Shown here: one piece after another, positions 31,871 to 44,900 of the stretch
Layout: each line of letters opens with the position of its first letter
Numbering within the stretch: position 1 is the first letter of the stretch
Assembly: GCF_963678635.1 (NCBI RefSeq)
Contig: NC_087064.1
Location: 60,270,338-60,334,337, forward strand
Direction: 5' to 3'
Length of the DNA stretch: 64,000 bases
Source of the DNA: Symsagittifera roscoffensis
Lineage: Eukaryota > Xenacoelomorpha > Acoela > Convolutidae
Translations under genes and position numbers: made by a program
Notes under the pieces: generated by a model
What the model was told of the DNA's origin: nothing
The model's input: only the letters and a program-made list of their open reading frames with translations
Databases searched by the model: none

Positions 31871-34489
31871 AGCACGAAAGCAAGACGCGCAGAAAAAATG
31901 AACGTAAAATGCGGCTTTAAAAAATTGTAAAAATATTAAAATTCTGTTAAACGCATTTTTTCTCCTTGTTATAAAACGGTTTTTACTCCTCTGTGTTAAG
32001 CGGTTGAAGACAAAATCTCTTATTTTCACATTTTTCATTTGAGTTCTTAGAAAAATTATTTAAAACGTCGGACACTACGGGATTCAGATATGGATTTCCC
32101 ACACACCTAAGGATGACTTGATTTCTGCTACTATCATGTTACTTTTAAACATTAGGTAGCAAAAAATTCGCTTTAACTAAACAGATATAGCTAGATATCC
32201 TTTTGGCTTACTCGAAGCATGAATTCTGTTCAAAACCCTGCACCAAACTGCGCGAAATGACATGGAAAGGGAGTTAATTGTAAAATATTACAAAAACAAA
32301 CTTCATAGGGATTCTTCAACAAACTTTTTAATGTGAGATTCAATTCCACTTGGTTTTAGTTTATTTCAGCAGATCAGTTTTCCGGACTGGAGTGCAATTT
32401 TCAAAATATCAGAAATATCAAAACAAGCAAGCAAATTTTGAAGATCCAGTTATGCTTGTATTTGATTCAGTTTGTCAGAAAAACTTTAGATATCATATTG
32501 AAGCCATTTCAACCATGATATGGAGTCGATGAAAATTTCCCATGTTCTCTCTGGTTTGAGAAAAAGTTTTTGTTTTTCAGAATCAGTAGATTTTCAGACC
32601 GGAAGTTTCAGACCAAATTTCCGGTCTATTTCATCGGATTTTATTAGTAATTTAGCTAATTTCAACTGGCTCTCTTATAGAGCAATAATCAATTGAAAAT
32701 GAAACCCAACTAAACGATAGTGTTTTGAAAATTTTCAAAACTATTAGACTTCTCCTCTTACTCTTTTTTGGTTGGAACATTCTGGGCTACTTGCAGATCA
32801 ACCGGCTATCTTTGTTGATATTGGATATCATATAGTCAAATACCCTTAAATATGGTCAATGATTTCCCGCTATCAAAAAGTTTTGGGCCTGAAAGACTTC
32901 AAAGTTTTGAGCCTTGAGAAAAATTGTGTTTTTATGCATCTGCTTTCTATGTACATGCGTAGCTTAATTGTAGCTTAATTGTTGTAATGAATTTATGGAA
33001 AGTTTTCAGTTGGCCAAATTGATTATTTTCCCAAACTTTGCTGCACCAGAGAGATCAATTGAAAGTATCAAACACACATCAACTTGGACGGATTAAGAAT
33101 GGATTATTAATCCTTGGATCAGCAAGTCGAGACAAATGACCTAAAACCTATTCGCTATTTATTGGATACATTGCTGAAACCAATTCGGATGAAAAATAAT
33201 GAAATATCAAAATTACAGGACACAGTTGCTTAATTTGGGGATCGAGTTCAAAAATAGAAACGTCATTCTCCCAAAATGCTCTTATATTTGTCAATGTACG
33301 AACAACAATCATCCACTAGAACTATAAATGTGTGGACTTCTAAAAAAAATATTTGGGTTATGAAAAATCCCCCGCTAATTTCAAAGCGTATTATGTTCTT
33401 GGAGCAAGGACTTATGGTGTAAGCCCGGCTGCAACTATCAAGTTTGTATATTATTGTGAAAAAGAAGAAAAACACAAGCGAAAATCTTGGTTAGCAGGGA
33501 CCCTTAATCCTCAAAACAGGAAAACAATTTTCATTAAGTAACGGTTGTCCAAAACTGATCTGGATCTGAATTTATAAACTTAACCGCAAGGTTTAACTAC
33601 AACTACTTGGAAACTACAGGCAAGAGTTTTCCAGAAAACTAACCAGTTGTCTTATTGCAGTGTCAGCGTGGATAACAAAAAAGCTATTGACCATATGAAA
33701 ACGAAAGCATTGAAAAAAGTCGTTAGATATGGCAATGTGTGAAACAATTCGGAAAATTGCAAGTCTTCAAAGGGCGCACGGGCCCACCTCAACTTAAGCA
33801 AAGCCGATAAATAAGTTGAAAACAAACGTAGCATTTAAGTCTTTCTAGAGTGTATTCGGATATCCACGGACAAAAACAGCATCCAATTCTTGAAAACAAG
33901 AGCTAGAGAAAATAACAAGATCATTGATAAAGTTCCGGGCCCTGAGGATAACAGTGGAATAAAGCGATTACGGAAAACAGAGTATCTCTTGCAGCTAGAC
34001 GAGTTTTTTTTCTTCGTATGAAATTTTCTCTTCATTTTAACGGAAACTCCAAATCCTTTCTAATTTGGATAATATGGGTCATCTTCTCTTCTTAAATGTA
34101 AAATCTTTAAGAAACAGTCATGACCTGTTTCGTGTTTTTATCGAATCACTCAAAATACAATCTGTGATTTAGTAATTTTCTGGAAAAATTTGAGAAAAAA
34201 TTGATTGAAACAAATGAACCACGTAACGAGACTTTGTTTTTGGAGATTTTAATAAAGATCTGCTAAAAAATATCGGTCGATTGAAAACTGATTTAAAGGC
34301 GTACAAACTTATTCTCAGATGTCACGGTTTTCATATATGTAATCACGAAGCTACTAGAGTGGCAGCGACATCATCAACTTGTGTCGATCAGCTTTCTTAT
34401 CAAACTTAATATTGAAGAAAAAACCTTAAAAAAGTAAATATTTCATTTCCTCATAAATTGTCAAAAGTTACAAAGTACTGATGAAGAAT
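31871..34489. other. Long stretch without recognised genes
   Basis: Short ORFs only. The frame at 33353-33541 (62 codons, containing ARTYGVSPAATIKFVYYC and SWLAGTLNPQNRK) has a protein-like composition and could be a transposase fragment, but I cannot name a family. A T-rich stretch with GGTCTGAAAATC repeats lies near 32590. Nothing else is supported. Confidence 0.35.
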
Positions 34490-34815
34490 ACTTGGCTACT
34501 AATTGATTTTATGATATATAGCCACAACCAACAGAAAAATTGTAAAAGTCTTGAATTAAACTATTTCACTGACATTTCAGAATTGATTGATAAGTTCACT
34601 AGATCATAACATTTAAAAACATTGTAGTTTAGCTAAAAGAACTTTTCAACTTAACTTGTATTATTTTCTAAGGATCACTACAGTTTGGGCTTCATGCCCA
34701 ATGAGTGGCTCTGACATTTTTTTAAATGTACCTAAATAGTTTGGTAATGAAATGCAATTTATACTTCTATATCATATAAACCTCAATCAATTGTATCCGC
34801 TTTTTTCTGATAACC
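34490..34815. repeat. Truncated copy of the left part of the 2.8 kb repeat
   Basis: ATTTTATGATATATAGCC, AAAGTCTTGAATTAAACTATTTCA, TTTCTAAGGATCACT and ATGAAATGCAATTTA are shared with 35890-36190 and 39150-39460, but this copy then departs into other sequence. Confidence 0.65.
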
Positions 34816-35009
34816 AGCAAACACCAGCTCATTTGAGAAAGTGTTTCGGTGCAGGTATTTTAGATAGATTATTGCAAAGTAATATTAAATTAAATACTGC
34901 TGTCACAAGTTTTCTTAGACAAAATTGTGAACAATTTCAAACATATGTCTTATAGCTCAAGTTTCATTTCGATTTGACAAATACATAGTCCAAAAATTTA
35001 AGAACATAT

Positions 35010-35560
35010 TAAAATTATTAAAATCTCCTTTCAAAGAACTTCAATTGAATTACTGATGTGAAGCTGTGCTTCGAACCACTTGCGATACAACTATGGATGA
35101 CTTTGAACAAAACCAAACGGAAAAAAAACTTGAAAAAATCATTGTTGTTTATAAAAATTTGCAACAAAAGCATTAAAAACCGGAACAAAACTGCCTGCAT
35201 CATTAAAAAATTTTTCTGAAGGCTAGAAAAAAAACAATATTTTTCTTTTTTCTGGCTACTAGAACTCAGTCAACAAAAAAGCCCAAAAAAACAAAAACAA
35301 CTCCAGTTTGCAAAAAAACAGGTCCCGGCCGGACTCCAGCCGTAGCCCTTCGCGGTCTCAAGCAATTGGATTAGGTCTACTCCAGCTGCGCCAAAGGATT
35401 TTTTGGAAATGAATTTATAATAACCAAGCGCAAGAAAACCAAAAATATCTGAGCAGCAACCTTTCACGCCGAAAAAAGGTCAAAAATTTCCAAAATATTG
35501 AAAAAAAAAATTATTTCATTTTTTCTTCAGAACACACGCACGCACTCTAAGAAGATTCAG
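35010..35560. repeat. Partial tRNA-like composite repeat
   Basis: This matches 59490-60130: CACTTGCGATACAA, then GCCTGCATCATTA, then a tRNA-like module on the minus strand at about 35325-35400. The module ends in a B-box-like GGCTGGAGTCCGGCC and starts with GCGCAGCTGGAGTAGACC. It is diverged and lacks the other two modules. Confidence 0.5.
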
Positions 35561-36204
35561 TCGAAGATTTTATCGACCTACAGCTTAACTTTCAGGAGCA
35601 TGTGGTTTCTACTTGGAAACAATTAGCTTCTTTAACATGGAAGTGGAATATTGTCAAAACTTTAAGTACTCATGTATTACACAATGTATGTTGTATCATT
35701 AATTTCACATGAACTACTCAATTATGGATGTACCAACGAAAGAAATCTTGAAAGAACTTTTGTATGCCCAAAACATACCCTCCCAACAAAAATATTCGAA
35801 GTGAAATATAATCCTAGCACTACCATTATTGTATATAATGGCATTCAAACACTGAATGATCTTTTCTAATGACAAACAGTTTGATATTAGTTGATTTGAT
35901 GATATACAGCCCCAATCAACCGAAAATTTGTTGTTAAAGTCTTGAAGTTAAACTATTTTATTGATAGTTCAGAGTTGTGTTCATTTGATCATAACCTTAA
36001 AAATTCTTGTATTTTAGCTAAAAGACCATTTCAACTCATTTTGTATTACTTTCTAAGGATCATTTCAAGCTGGACTGTTCAATCCCATTTGCTGGCCTTG
36101 GTATACTTGTAGATGTAACTAATTTGTTTGATAATGAAATGCAATTTATGTTTCTATATCAAATAAACCTTAATCAAATAAATCAGCTTTTTTCTGTTAA
36201 CTAA

Positions 36205-36960
36205 GGTATTCGACTGGAATCGAACTCCCGGACTTTGCCATCTCAAGCATGGGTATTAAAGCAAATTGGAAGAAAGCTGAACCTTCAAATCAAGTCGGGC
36301 AATGGTAACAAAATCAACAAGAAAACAGCCCGAAAAAGCACAAAAACTTTCAAGCAGTTGGGTTACCTCTATTCCAGATGCGCCGGATAGTTTAATAAAT
36401 TGATTTTATAATAACCAATCGGCAACAAAGCCGAAAAGAACTGAGCAGAAATTTTTCACGCTGAAGAAAAACCGAAAATTTTCTAAACTAATGAGAAAAA
36501 AATGTCTCTTTCCCCTCAGATTACACGCACGCACAGAAAACGTTTTTTCGATCCCCAAACGACGGAATATGAGGCCAATTGAGCGTTATAAATCAAACCG
36601 AAGATTATTAGAACGATAAAATAGACCAAACATGAACAAAAAAATTTCAAATAACGAGCTAGTACAGTTCTACACGTTTAAAAACGACTTTTTTTTCAAC
36701 CGGACCTTTACAATGCTAAAACACTTAAAACAATTACAGTGAAAGTTGTGTGCCGCAAAAAAAAAACGATTCTTAGATATGGCAACTAAACAGAAAAAGC
36801 ATAAGCACGCAAGTAATATGCCAAAAAAAATTTGAGCCGGAATATTTACCATTGCAGAAAAAACAAGTCCTAGTCAGATTAGAAACCAGAACTACTGCCG
36901 TCCCAGGTGTTTTCGTTACCTCCAGGCCAAGTGCGCAGGAGACACTAATAAAATGAAATC
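36205..36960 (-). repeat. Three-module tRNA-like composite, copy 1
   Basis: Read on the minus strand, three tRNA-like modules follow each other. The first, near 36866-36945, contains CTTGGCCTGGAGGTAACG as A box. The second, near 36350-36405, contains GCGCATCTGGAATAGAGG. The third, near 36205-36300, has GGGAGTTCGATTCCAG as B box. The same three modules in the same order occur at 39475-40225 and 59760-60535. None folds into an intact tRNA, so they are derived sequences. Confidence 0.6.
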
Positions 36961-37174
36961 ATCATGAAACAAGGCACCAAGGTACCACCAGTTGTCGAGA
37001 TGAGTCCTATGAACAAAGTTTTTTACCGTAAAAAAATAGTATCCTATTGCAATACCCTTGTTTATCGCAAGCATAAACATCAGAAGTCAAACTGCATTAA
37101 GATAAATTTGAGCGTGAATATTGTTAAAGACTTTTTCAGTATTAAAAAAACGAAAAAAATTATCGCGACCTCAT

Positions 37175-37815
37175 TACGAGGCCAAACTGTGCACTGTATA
37201 GGCGCACAATTTTGTGTCTGAATGTTCCTCGATTCCAAAAACTAATATTTAAACATGTTCCAAAATGTAAGTTGATTCCACTTACAAACTTCCGTGGATT
37301 CCGCGTACATATGAGTGTAACGTAAATTATGTCGGCACATTTGTTCTGTCGCGGATTCCGCAACAAGCGAATATAGCTAGTAGTTCTGGAATCATCAACT
37401 GCAAGTGGAATCCGCAAAAAGTAAGTGGAATCCGCAATTTTAAGTTGAAAATGCAAACAAAATGCGAATTCCACTAACACTTTGTGGATTCCACTTACAA
37501 TTTGCGGATTCCACTTACACGTTGCGGAATCCACAACAGCTCAATTTAACTATACACATGTCTTATTGTTTGTTTATGGACTCCTCAAACTGTTATGGAT
37601 TCCGCAAATACAGTTGCGGATTCCGCAGATTCGTCTATTTTTGGAGCGATTTTGAACGATACAGTGTTTTAAGTATTTGTTTGTGGAATCCAAAACAGCA
37701 AAGAAGCAAACATGATCAAAGAAGTGTAGCAATTATGTGGATTCCGCGACAAATCTGATTTTGGCCTGTAGTGGAATCCGCATACAATGCACAGAATGCA
37801 CAGTTTGGCCTCGTA
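37175..37815. mobile_element. TIR element packed with GGATTCC/GGAATCC motifs, copy 1
   Basis: Perfect 19 bp inverted termini TACGAGGCCAAACTGTGCA lie at 37175-37193 and 37797-37815. Between them about fifteen GGATTCC or GGAATCC motifs occur in both orientations, several in a ~20 bp period (GCGGATTCCACTTACAATTT). It is 641 bp long with no ORF of note, so it is MITE-like. Superfamily unknown. A TA target duplication is possible but cannot be separated from the TIR. Confidence 0.75.
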
Positions 37816-38033
37816 TTGCTTTATAAGAGTCTTAAATAAGTTCATAAAAAAACTGACATGGTCTCAGATTCGAACATTTGATTCTTTTCGACATATAACC
37901 GCTCTCTCCGACAACACTATGTATCCACATTTTAACTCTTGAAATTTAACTTCCTCAATAAAACAAGCTATCAAATGTTTGAAATGATTCTGTTAAACTG
38001 GTTTTTAACGTCTATATTGTCTATATTCTAGTT

Positions 38034-38352
38034 GGATTGTATTGAATTGCATTGTATTGTATTGTATTGTATTGTTTTGTATTGTATTGTATTGTATTGT
38101 ATTGTATTGTATTGTATTGTCTTGTATTGTATTGTATTGTATTGTATTGTATTGTATTGTATTGTATTGTATTGTATTGTATTGTATTGTATTGTATTGT
38201 ATTGTATTGTATTGTATTGTATTGTATTGTATTGTATTGTATTGTATTATTTTGAAGTGTTTTGTATTGAATTGTTTTGTATTGTATTGTATTGTATTGT
38301 ATTGTATTGTTGTGTATTGTATTGTATTGATTTGTATTGTATTGCATTGTAT
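38034..38352. repeat. (TATTG)n pentanucleotide array, copy 1
   Basis: About 63 pentamers with a few variants (TTTTG, CTTG, TTGAAG). Because the period is not a multiple of three, every frame encodes a repeating peptide (for example YCIVL). These long ORFs are artefacts. Confidence 0.97.
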
Positions 38353-38784
38353 AATGCAAATGTATTCGCAATATTCATTTTGTTCACCAGGCCAAATTTT
38401 ATTGATTTACAGGCTAATATAATTGAACGTACAATTTTAGTCCCGACTTTCAAAGAAGGCTTGGGTTATATATGCTCGTGGTGTTAGTTGGAGGCTGCTA
38501 ATTGATCTTATTGATTTCATACACTATTTAAATTTTAACACTTTAATTTTGATAGTACCAGCCTATAGTTCATTGTTTGCCAAGACCTAAATGACTAAAT
38601 AAATTTGAGACCAAGAAAAAGGGCACTCAGAACAATCAGGAATTTGCACTGATGCCAGCAGTCTCCTTGCTGTTAAGCAAGAAAGACAAATGTGTTCAGA
38701 TATTCTGAATACATCTGTTTTTTGTTCCGACTTTCGAAGGAAGTGAAGAAATGAAACGCTCGGATTACCTTTTTTCAAAACATT

Positions 38785-39000
38785 TGTAGCTCACTTGGGG
38801 GATCAAGCACCGGACCTACGTAACTCCGAAGTGCTCGTACACCACTATATTAGAGCGAATATCTGTGGTGCAAACTGAAACGAGTCGATCTAAACTGATC
38901 ATGTTACTTTGATGCTGAAAGGGTAACGCGATATATTTACGAGTGGTGAATTATCCCTTCCTGTAAACCCGTTCCAAATTGTATCGAGGCAAGCAAATTA
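38785..39000 (-). repeat. Dispersed repeat with tRNA-like module (family X)
   Basis: On the minus strand TCTAATATAGTGGT resembles an A box, and about 40 bases on GGTGCTTGATCCCCC resembles a B box, with CGCTC and GAGC able to pair as a partial acceptor stem. Related copies lie at about 41985-42160 (part), 47265-47460, 47700-47930 and 52835-53020. All are diverged, so I read it as a tRNA-derived SINE family. Confidence 0.6.
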
Positions 39001-40449
39001 GTGTTATCAACTTCATAGAAAGAACTTTTGTATGCCCAAAACATACCCTCCCAAAAAAAATATTCGCAGTGAAACATAATCCTAGCACTACGAGTATTGC
39101 ATATAATGTCAATCAAACACTGTATGATCTTTTCTAATGGCAAACAGTTTGATATTAGTTGATTTGATGATATATAGCCCCAATCAACCAAAAATTTGTT
39201 GTTAAAGTCTTGAAGTTAAACTATTTCATTGACAGTTCAGAATTGTGTTCATTTGATCATAACCTTTAAAATTCTTGTATTTTAGCTAAAAGACCATTTC
39301 AACTCATTTTGTATTACTTTCTAAGGATCACTTCAAGTTGGACTGTTCAGTTCCATATACTGGCTTTGATATACCTGTAAATGTACCTACTTTGTTTGAT
39401 AATGAAATGCGATTTATGTTTCTATATCAAATAAGACTTAATCAAATGTATCCGCCTTTTTTCTGTTAACTCAGGTATTCGACTGGAATCGAACTCTCGG
39501 AATTTGCTATCTCCAGCATGGGTATTAAAACAACTTGGAAGAAAGCTGAACCTTCAAATCAAGTCGGGCAACGGTAACAAAATCAACAAAAAAACAGCCC
39601 TAAAAAGCACAAAATTTTTCAAGCAGTTGGGTAGCCTCTATTCTAGATGCGCCGTATAGTTTAATAAATTGATTTTATAAAACCAATCGGCAACAAAGCC
39701 AAAAAGACCTGAGCAGAAGTTTTTCACGCTGAAGAAAAACAGAAAATTTTCTAAGATTATGAGTAAAAAATATGTCTCTTTCCCCTCAGAACACATGCAC
39801 GCACACAAAACGTTTTTTCGATCCCCAAACGACGGAATATGAGGCCAATTGAGCGTTATAAATCAAACCGAATTTATTAGAACAATAAAATAGACAAAAC
39901 ATGAAGAAAAAAATCTAAATAACGAGCTAGTATAGTTCTACACGTTTAAAAACGAATCTTTTTTCAACCGGACCTTTACAATGCTAAAACACTTAAAACA
40001 ATTACAGTGAAATAGTTTTGTGCAGCAAAAAAAAACTATTCTTAGATATGGCAAGTAAACAGAAAAAAGCATAAGCACGCAAGTATCATGCCAAAATGTT
40101 TTTGAGCCGGAATATTTACCATTGCAAAAAAAAACAAGTCCTATTCAGATTCGAAACCAGAACTACTGCCGTCCCAGGTGTTTTCGTTACCTCCAGGCCA
40201 AGTGCGCAGGAGACACTAATAAAATGAAATCATCATGAAACAAGGCACCAAGGTACCACCAGTTGTCGAGATGAGTCCTATGAACAAAGCTTTTTACCGT
40301 AAAAAAATAGTATCCTATTGCAATACCCTTGTTTATCGCAATCATAAAAATCAGAAGTCAAACTGCAATAAGATAAATTTGAGCGTGATTATTTTTAAAA
40401 ACCTTTTTCAGTATTAAAAAAAAAACAAAAAAAATTATCGCGACCTCAT

Positions 40450-41102
40450 TACGAGGCCAAACTGTGCACTGGATAGGCGCAAAATTGTGTGTCTGTATGT
40501 TGCTCGATTCCAAAAACTAATCTTTAAACATGTTCCAAAATGTAAGTAGATTCCACTTACAAAACTTCCGTGGATTCCGCGTGCAAATGAGTGTAACCTT
40601 AACTTTGTCGGCACATTTGTTCTGTCGCGGATTCCGCAACAAGCGAATATAGCTAGTAGTTCTGGATTCCCCAACTGCAAATGGAATCCGCAAAATGTAA
40701 GTGGAATCCGCAGTTTTAATTTGAATATACAAACAAAATGCGGATTCCACTAACAATTTGTGGATTCCACTTACAATTTGCAGATTCCACTTACACGCTG
40801 CGGATTCCGCTTATAGTTGCAGAATCCACAATAGCTCAATTTAATTATACACATGTCTTATTGTTTGTTTGTGGACTCCTCAAACTGTAATGGATTCCGC
40901 AAATACAGTTGCGGATTCCGCAAATTCGTCTATTTTTGGAGCGATTTTGAACGGTACAGTGTTTTAAGTATTTGTTTGTGAAATCCAAAACAGCAAAGAA
41001 GATCAAAGAAGTGTAGCAATTATGTAGATTCCGCGACAAATCTGATATTGGCCTGTTGTGGAATCCGCATACAATGCACAGAATGCACAGTTTGGCCTCG
41101 TA
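40450..41102. mobile_element. TIR element packed with GGATTCC/GGAATCC motifs, copy 2
   Basis: 653 bp with the same 19 bp TIRs. In this copy the inverted match extends three bases further out (CAT...ATG). It has an additional GGATTCCGC motif near 40802 compared with copy 1. Otherwise it is collinear. Confidence 0.75.
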
Positions 41103-41334
41103 ATGCTTTATAAGAGTCTTAACTACGTTCATCGACTCATAAAAAAACTGACATGTTGTCAGATGCGAACATTTGATTCTTTTCGACATATCACCGCTCT
41201 CTCCGACCACACTACTGTATCCACATTTTAACTCATGAAGCTTAACTTCATCAATAAAACAAGCTATCAAATGTTTGAAGTGATTCTGTTAAACTGGTTT
41301 TTAACGTCTATATTGTCTATATTCTAGTTGGACT

Positions 41335-41810
41335 GTATTGAATTGCATTGTATTGTATTGTATTGTATTGTATTGTATTGTATTGTATTGTATTGTTTTG
41401 TATTGTATTGTATTGTATTGTATTGTATTGTATTGTATTGTATTGTATTGTATTGTATTGTATTGTATTGTATTGTATTGTATTGTATTGTATTGTATTG
41501 TATTGTATTGTATTGTATTGTATTGTATTGTATTGTATTGTATTGTATTGTATTGTATTGTATTGTATTGTATTGTATTGTATTGTATTGTATTGTATTG
41601 TATTGTATTGTATTGTATTGTATTGTATTGTATTGTATTGTATTGTATTGTATTGTATTGTATTGTATTGTATTGTATTGTATTGTATTGTATTGTATTG
41701 TATTGTATTGTATTGTATTGTATTGTTTTGTTTTGTATTGTATTGTATTGTATTGTATTGTATTGTATTGTATTGTATTGTATTGTATTGTATTGTATTG
41801 CATTGTATAA
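41335..41810. repeat. (TATTG)n pentanucleotide array, copy 2
   Basis: About 94 pentamers, almost uninterrupted, 150 bp longer than the array in unit 1. The surrounding sequence is the same, so array length changed after the block duplication. Confidence 0.97.
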
Positions 41811-41984
41811 TGCAAATGTATTCGCAATATTTATTTTGTTCACCAGGACAAATTTCATTGATTTACAGGCTAATATAATTGAATGTACAATTTCAGTCCC
41901 GAATTTCAAAGAAGGCATGGATTGTATATGCTCGTGGTGTTAGTTGGAGGCTGCTAAACTCGTTCCTGCATAATTCACCACTAA

Positions 41985-44900
41985 ACCAGTGGTGAATTAT
42001 CCTTTCCTGCAAACTCGTTCCAAATTGTATCGAGGCAAGCAAACTAGTGTTATCAACTTTATACACGACTCAAGCTTTACACTCGATAAATAAAAAAATC
42101 AGGCTAAAAGCAGCTAAAGGGCAGTCGGAACATTCAGGGCTTTGCCGTGATACGAGCAGTCTTGTTGTTTTATTAGAACTTCGAATTATTGTCTGCCAAA
42201 AATGTATATTAGTAGAGCAAAATAGTAAACCTGCCACAAGACCGATAAACAGGGTACGGAAGGAAGCAAAAAAAAGAAAGCATCTCTTGAAACGACATAA
42301 TGTTGAGAGCATTTCGTGTTAAATACCCGCAAGGTAAATCTGTGTAAAATTGGTTGTAGTAACTTAATTTATAAAAATGATGATGGATGGGCTATATATC
42401 ATCAGTGAGAGCATGTTTTTCATTGAAACAAACGTTTGTTTTTTGGCAAGATACCGAATAAAAACTCATTTTTTTGCATTTTTTCGTTCCGTACTGTTAA
42501 AAAAAATTCACGCAAGTTCAAGTATCACAAAAAATTATCGGATTGTTTTGAGTGATATAACAAAGTTTAAATCTCATCAGTTGTGAGTGCTTGGGCGACC
42601 CCATGTATGAAGACAAGTAACAGATTTCCGGTCACCCTTGCTATGTTTTAATAATGGTAAATAAATCCACAACCTATCAAGTTAGGGAATAGTATTTGTA
42701 AGGGTTTGTATTTGTAATAGTGTTTGGGCAATGGTGAGAGATTGATAAAAAAGGAATTTTTGTTATTTTTCTGCAAGATTTGGCGCGCTATTTTAATTGG
42801 CAGTTATCAAAGAGGGCTGCATCTTTTGTTTTTTCTCAATGAAAATTGTAGAAAGAAATTTTTGTTCTGGCATAAATCTTGATCTTGTCATCAGTTTCGG
42901 AACTTTCCCACTGCTCACACTCCCTCATTTCTTCAGTTTGTATCCTTTCTCTTTAATGTCTCTTCTTCCCTCTTTCAAAATCTTAATTTGTCAAAGAGGG
43001 ACGTGCTTCTTGATAGGAACAGAATTATTAGTAGCATACCATAGCTTCAATCACGGTTTTCGATGTGGATAAAAAACGTCAAAAAAAGGTCAGTTTTTTT
43101 CCAGTTAACCACATGTGCAAAAAACAACATTGAATTCTGCTTTCTGGTCTTGTGTCTGGGTTAAAAGATATAACCATACTCTTCAAGTTGCAAGTTCAGT
43201 TATGTCTAGCTTTGAATTTTTGCATTTCGGCATCAAGCTCGCATTTCGTGTACAGTACTGTTGGCATCTTGACACACTATGTAGGGGTGAAACTTGCTTG
43301 CAGCAGTTCCAACTAACGATTTGCAGATTTTTGAGGAATTTCGAATGAAGGTTTCCTCAACAACAGCTTTGGAAGGTCAACCGGTCATGTCTTGCCGTAT
43401 TTTTAACAAAACTTATGTCACTTTTGCAATATAGATGAAACTTGTAATTTGTATACTTGTGCATACATGTGTTTGCTAGATTCGGAAGTGTACAATCAAG
43501 CCTTTTTAAATATTTATTCACTTGTTATGGTAAAATTGAGCTTTTTTGCATTGCTTCAAGAGTTGGAACAACATCTTTGTTGTTGTACACCTGCAAAAGT
43601 CTTTTATAAGTAATTGTAATTTTCTCAGCTAGATGGGGCACAGAATTAAGCTGGGGCACAGTCTTAATTCAAATCTTTTTCAATGCTCGTTGCTCATTGA
43701 ATCCACTCTTTTCCAGTTTTCCAGAGCCAGTACGACCTGTGTCTAGAGGATTTTTGTTTTCAAGTTTACCGGAAAACGGTTCAAGTGGTGGCAAGTTTGG
43801 AAATACACGCTTCTCTGCGTGGCCAAACACTCATTATCGAAAAAGTTTTTCGTTGCGTTAGCATTGTAGGCTTTCAGAAATTAATCAACGAAAAGTTGTT
43901 TGATGCCTTAAAAAGGCAGAATTTAAAGCAAAATCAAAGGATGATTTAGTTGAGTAAACAAATCATTACTTATTTAACCAAGTTTCTACAATTTATCTTC
44001 TCAAAATGTGAAGTTCATTTTAACAAACACAATGGTTCGCAGGGCCGTTGGCTTATATTCTTATAAAGTACAACTTCCTAACGAATTCTTTTCGTCGTCA
44101 GTGAGTGAAAGAGGAATTCTTGCTTATCTGGATATAGCTTTCAAGAATTTTTGAAGGAATCGATTCGCATCCATTCACTGATAGAGAAAACTCTGTAGTA
44201 ACAGGACTAGCCTTCTCACTCAAAGGGAGGCTTACCCTCAACTTGTTAACAAAAAATTTTTACTACCAAATGCCATAACTCGAAGCAAGCTGTTTTGAGC
44301 TAGACTCAGGTTTTACACGTTGTCTGCGAGGCCAAACGATAGTCTGAACCCCTGTACAAAAAGGTTTTGACGAGAAAGAATAGTAAGTGTTCTGGCTATA
44401 GTTTCTATGTTTTTGTGATGAGAAGGTTCAGTTCCTTCCATATTCTGTTGAAATGTTCAGCTAGTAAAAATCTTCTAGTAGGTCACAGCAGTGAGCAATC
44501 ACTGTTGGCTAGAGAGTTTTACTAGCTGAAACTAATTACAGAGTAAACAGGGAAATTTGCAAAGTGAAACTTCTCATTACAATAATATGGAAACCATAGC
44601 CAGAACTTTTACAAATTTTTCTCATCAAAACCGGTTTATATTTTAAAAAAATAATTTAATAAGGGTCCGATAAGGATGGCAATTGCAATTAAAACAAATT
44701 CAGTTTTTGCGGAATCTTTTCGTGAAAATCCATTCATTTAACATTTTTTGAGAGAACTTCTCATTGAGTGGAACTTCTCATTGACGCCCTTTTGGTACAG
44801 CAACAAAAGCATTTCAAACTGACGAAAAAATTTCAGCTCTTTCAATGGGAGAGTTTCGATAACACTTAATTTTAGTTTTTGACATGACTTCAATACAGGA

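Larger units (their letters stand above)
35750..38505. repeat. 2.8 kb composite repeat, unit 1
   Basis: Repeated at 39015-41957, offset about 3.27 kb. It runs from CTTTTGTATGCCCAAAACATA to GTTAGTTGGAGGCTGCTA. In order it contains an AT-rich left part, three tRNA-like modules on the minus strand, the GGATTCC-rich TIR element, a (TATTG)n array and a short tail. The units differ mainly in the length of the array, so they duplicated as a block. Confidence 0.85.
39015..41957. repeat. 2.8 kb composite repeat, unit 2
   Basis: This second unit is collinear with 35750-38505. It contains the three tRNA-like modules (39475-40225), the TIR element (40450-41102) and a longer pentamer array (41335-41810). 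It ends at the same GGAGGCTGCTA. Confidence 0.85.

Noticed and set aside
37250-37800. CRISPR-like spacing of GGATTCC motifs
   Set aside because: Motifs are 7-12 bases, in both orientations, at irregular spacing, and lie within a TIR element in an animal genome.
38021-38487. Long ORFs on both strands over the first pentamer array
   Set aside because: They are a by-product of (TATTG)n, which has no stop codon in any frame. The peptides are pure repeats (YCIVL, NTIQY).
38034-41810. Telomere-like repeat
   Set aside because: TATTG pentamers do not match a known telomere motif. They lie inside a duplicated internal block.
41301-41943. ORFs up to 205 codons over the second pentamer array
   Set aside because: Same cause as at 38 kb. 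There is no non-repeat domain attached.
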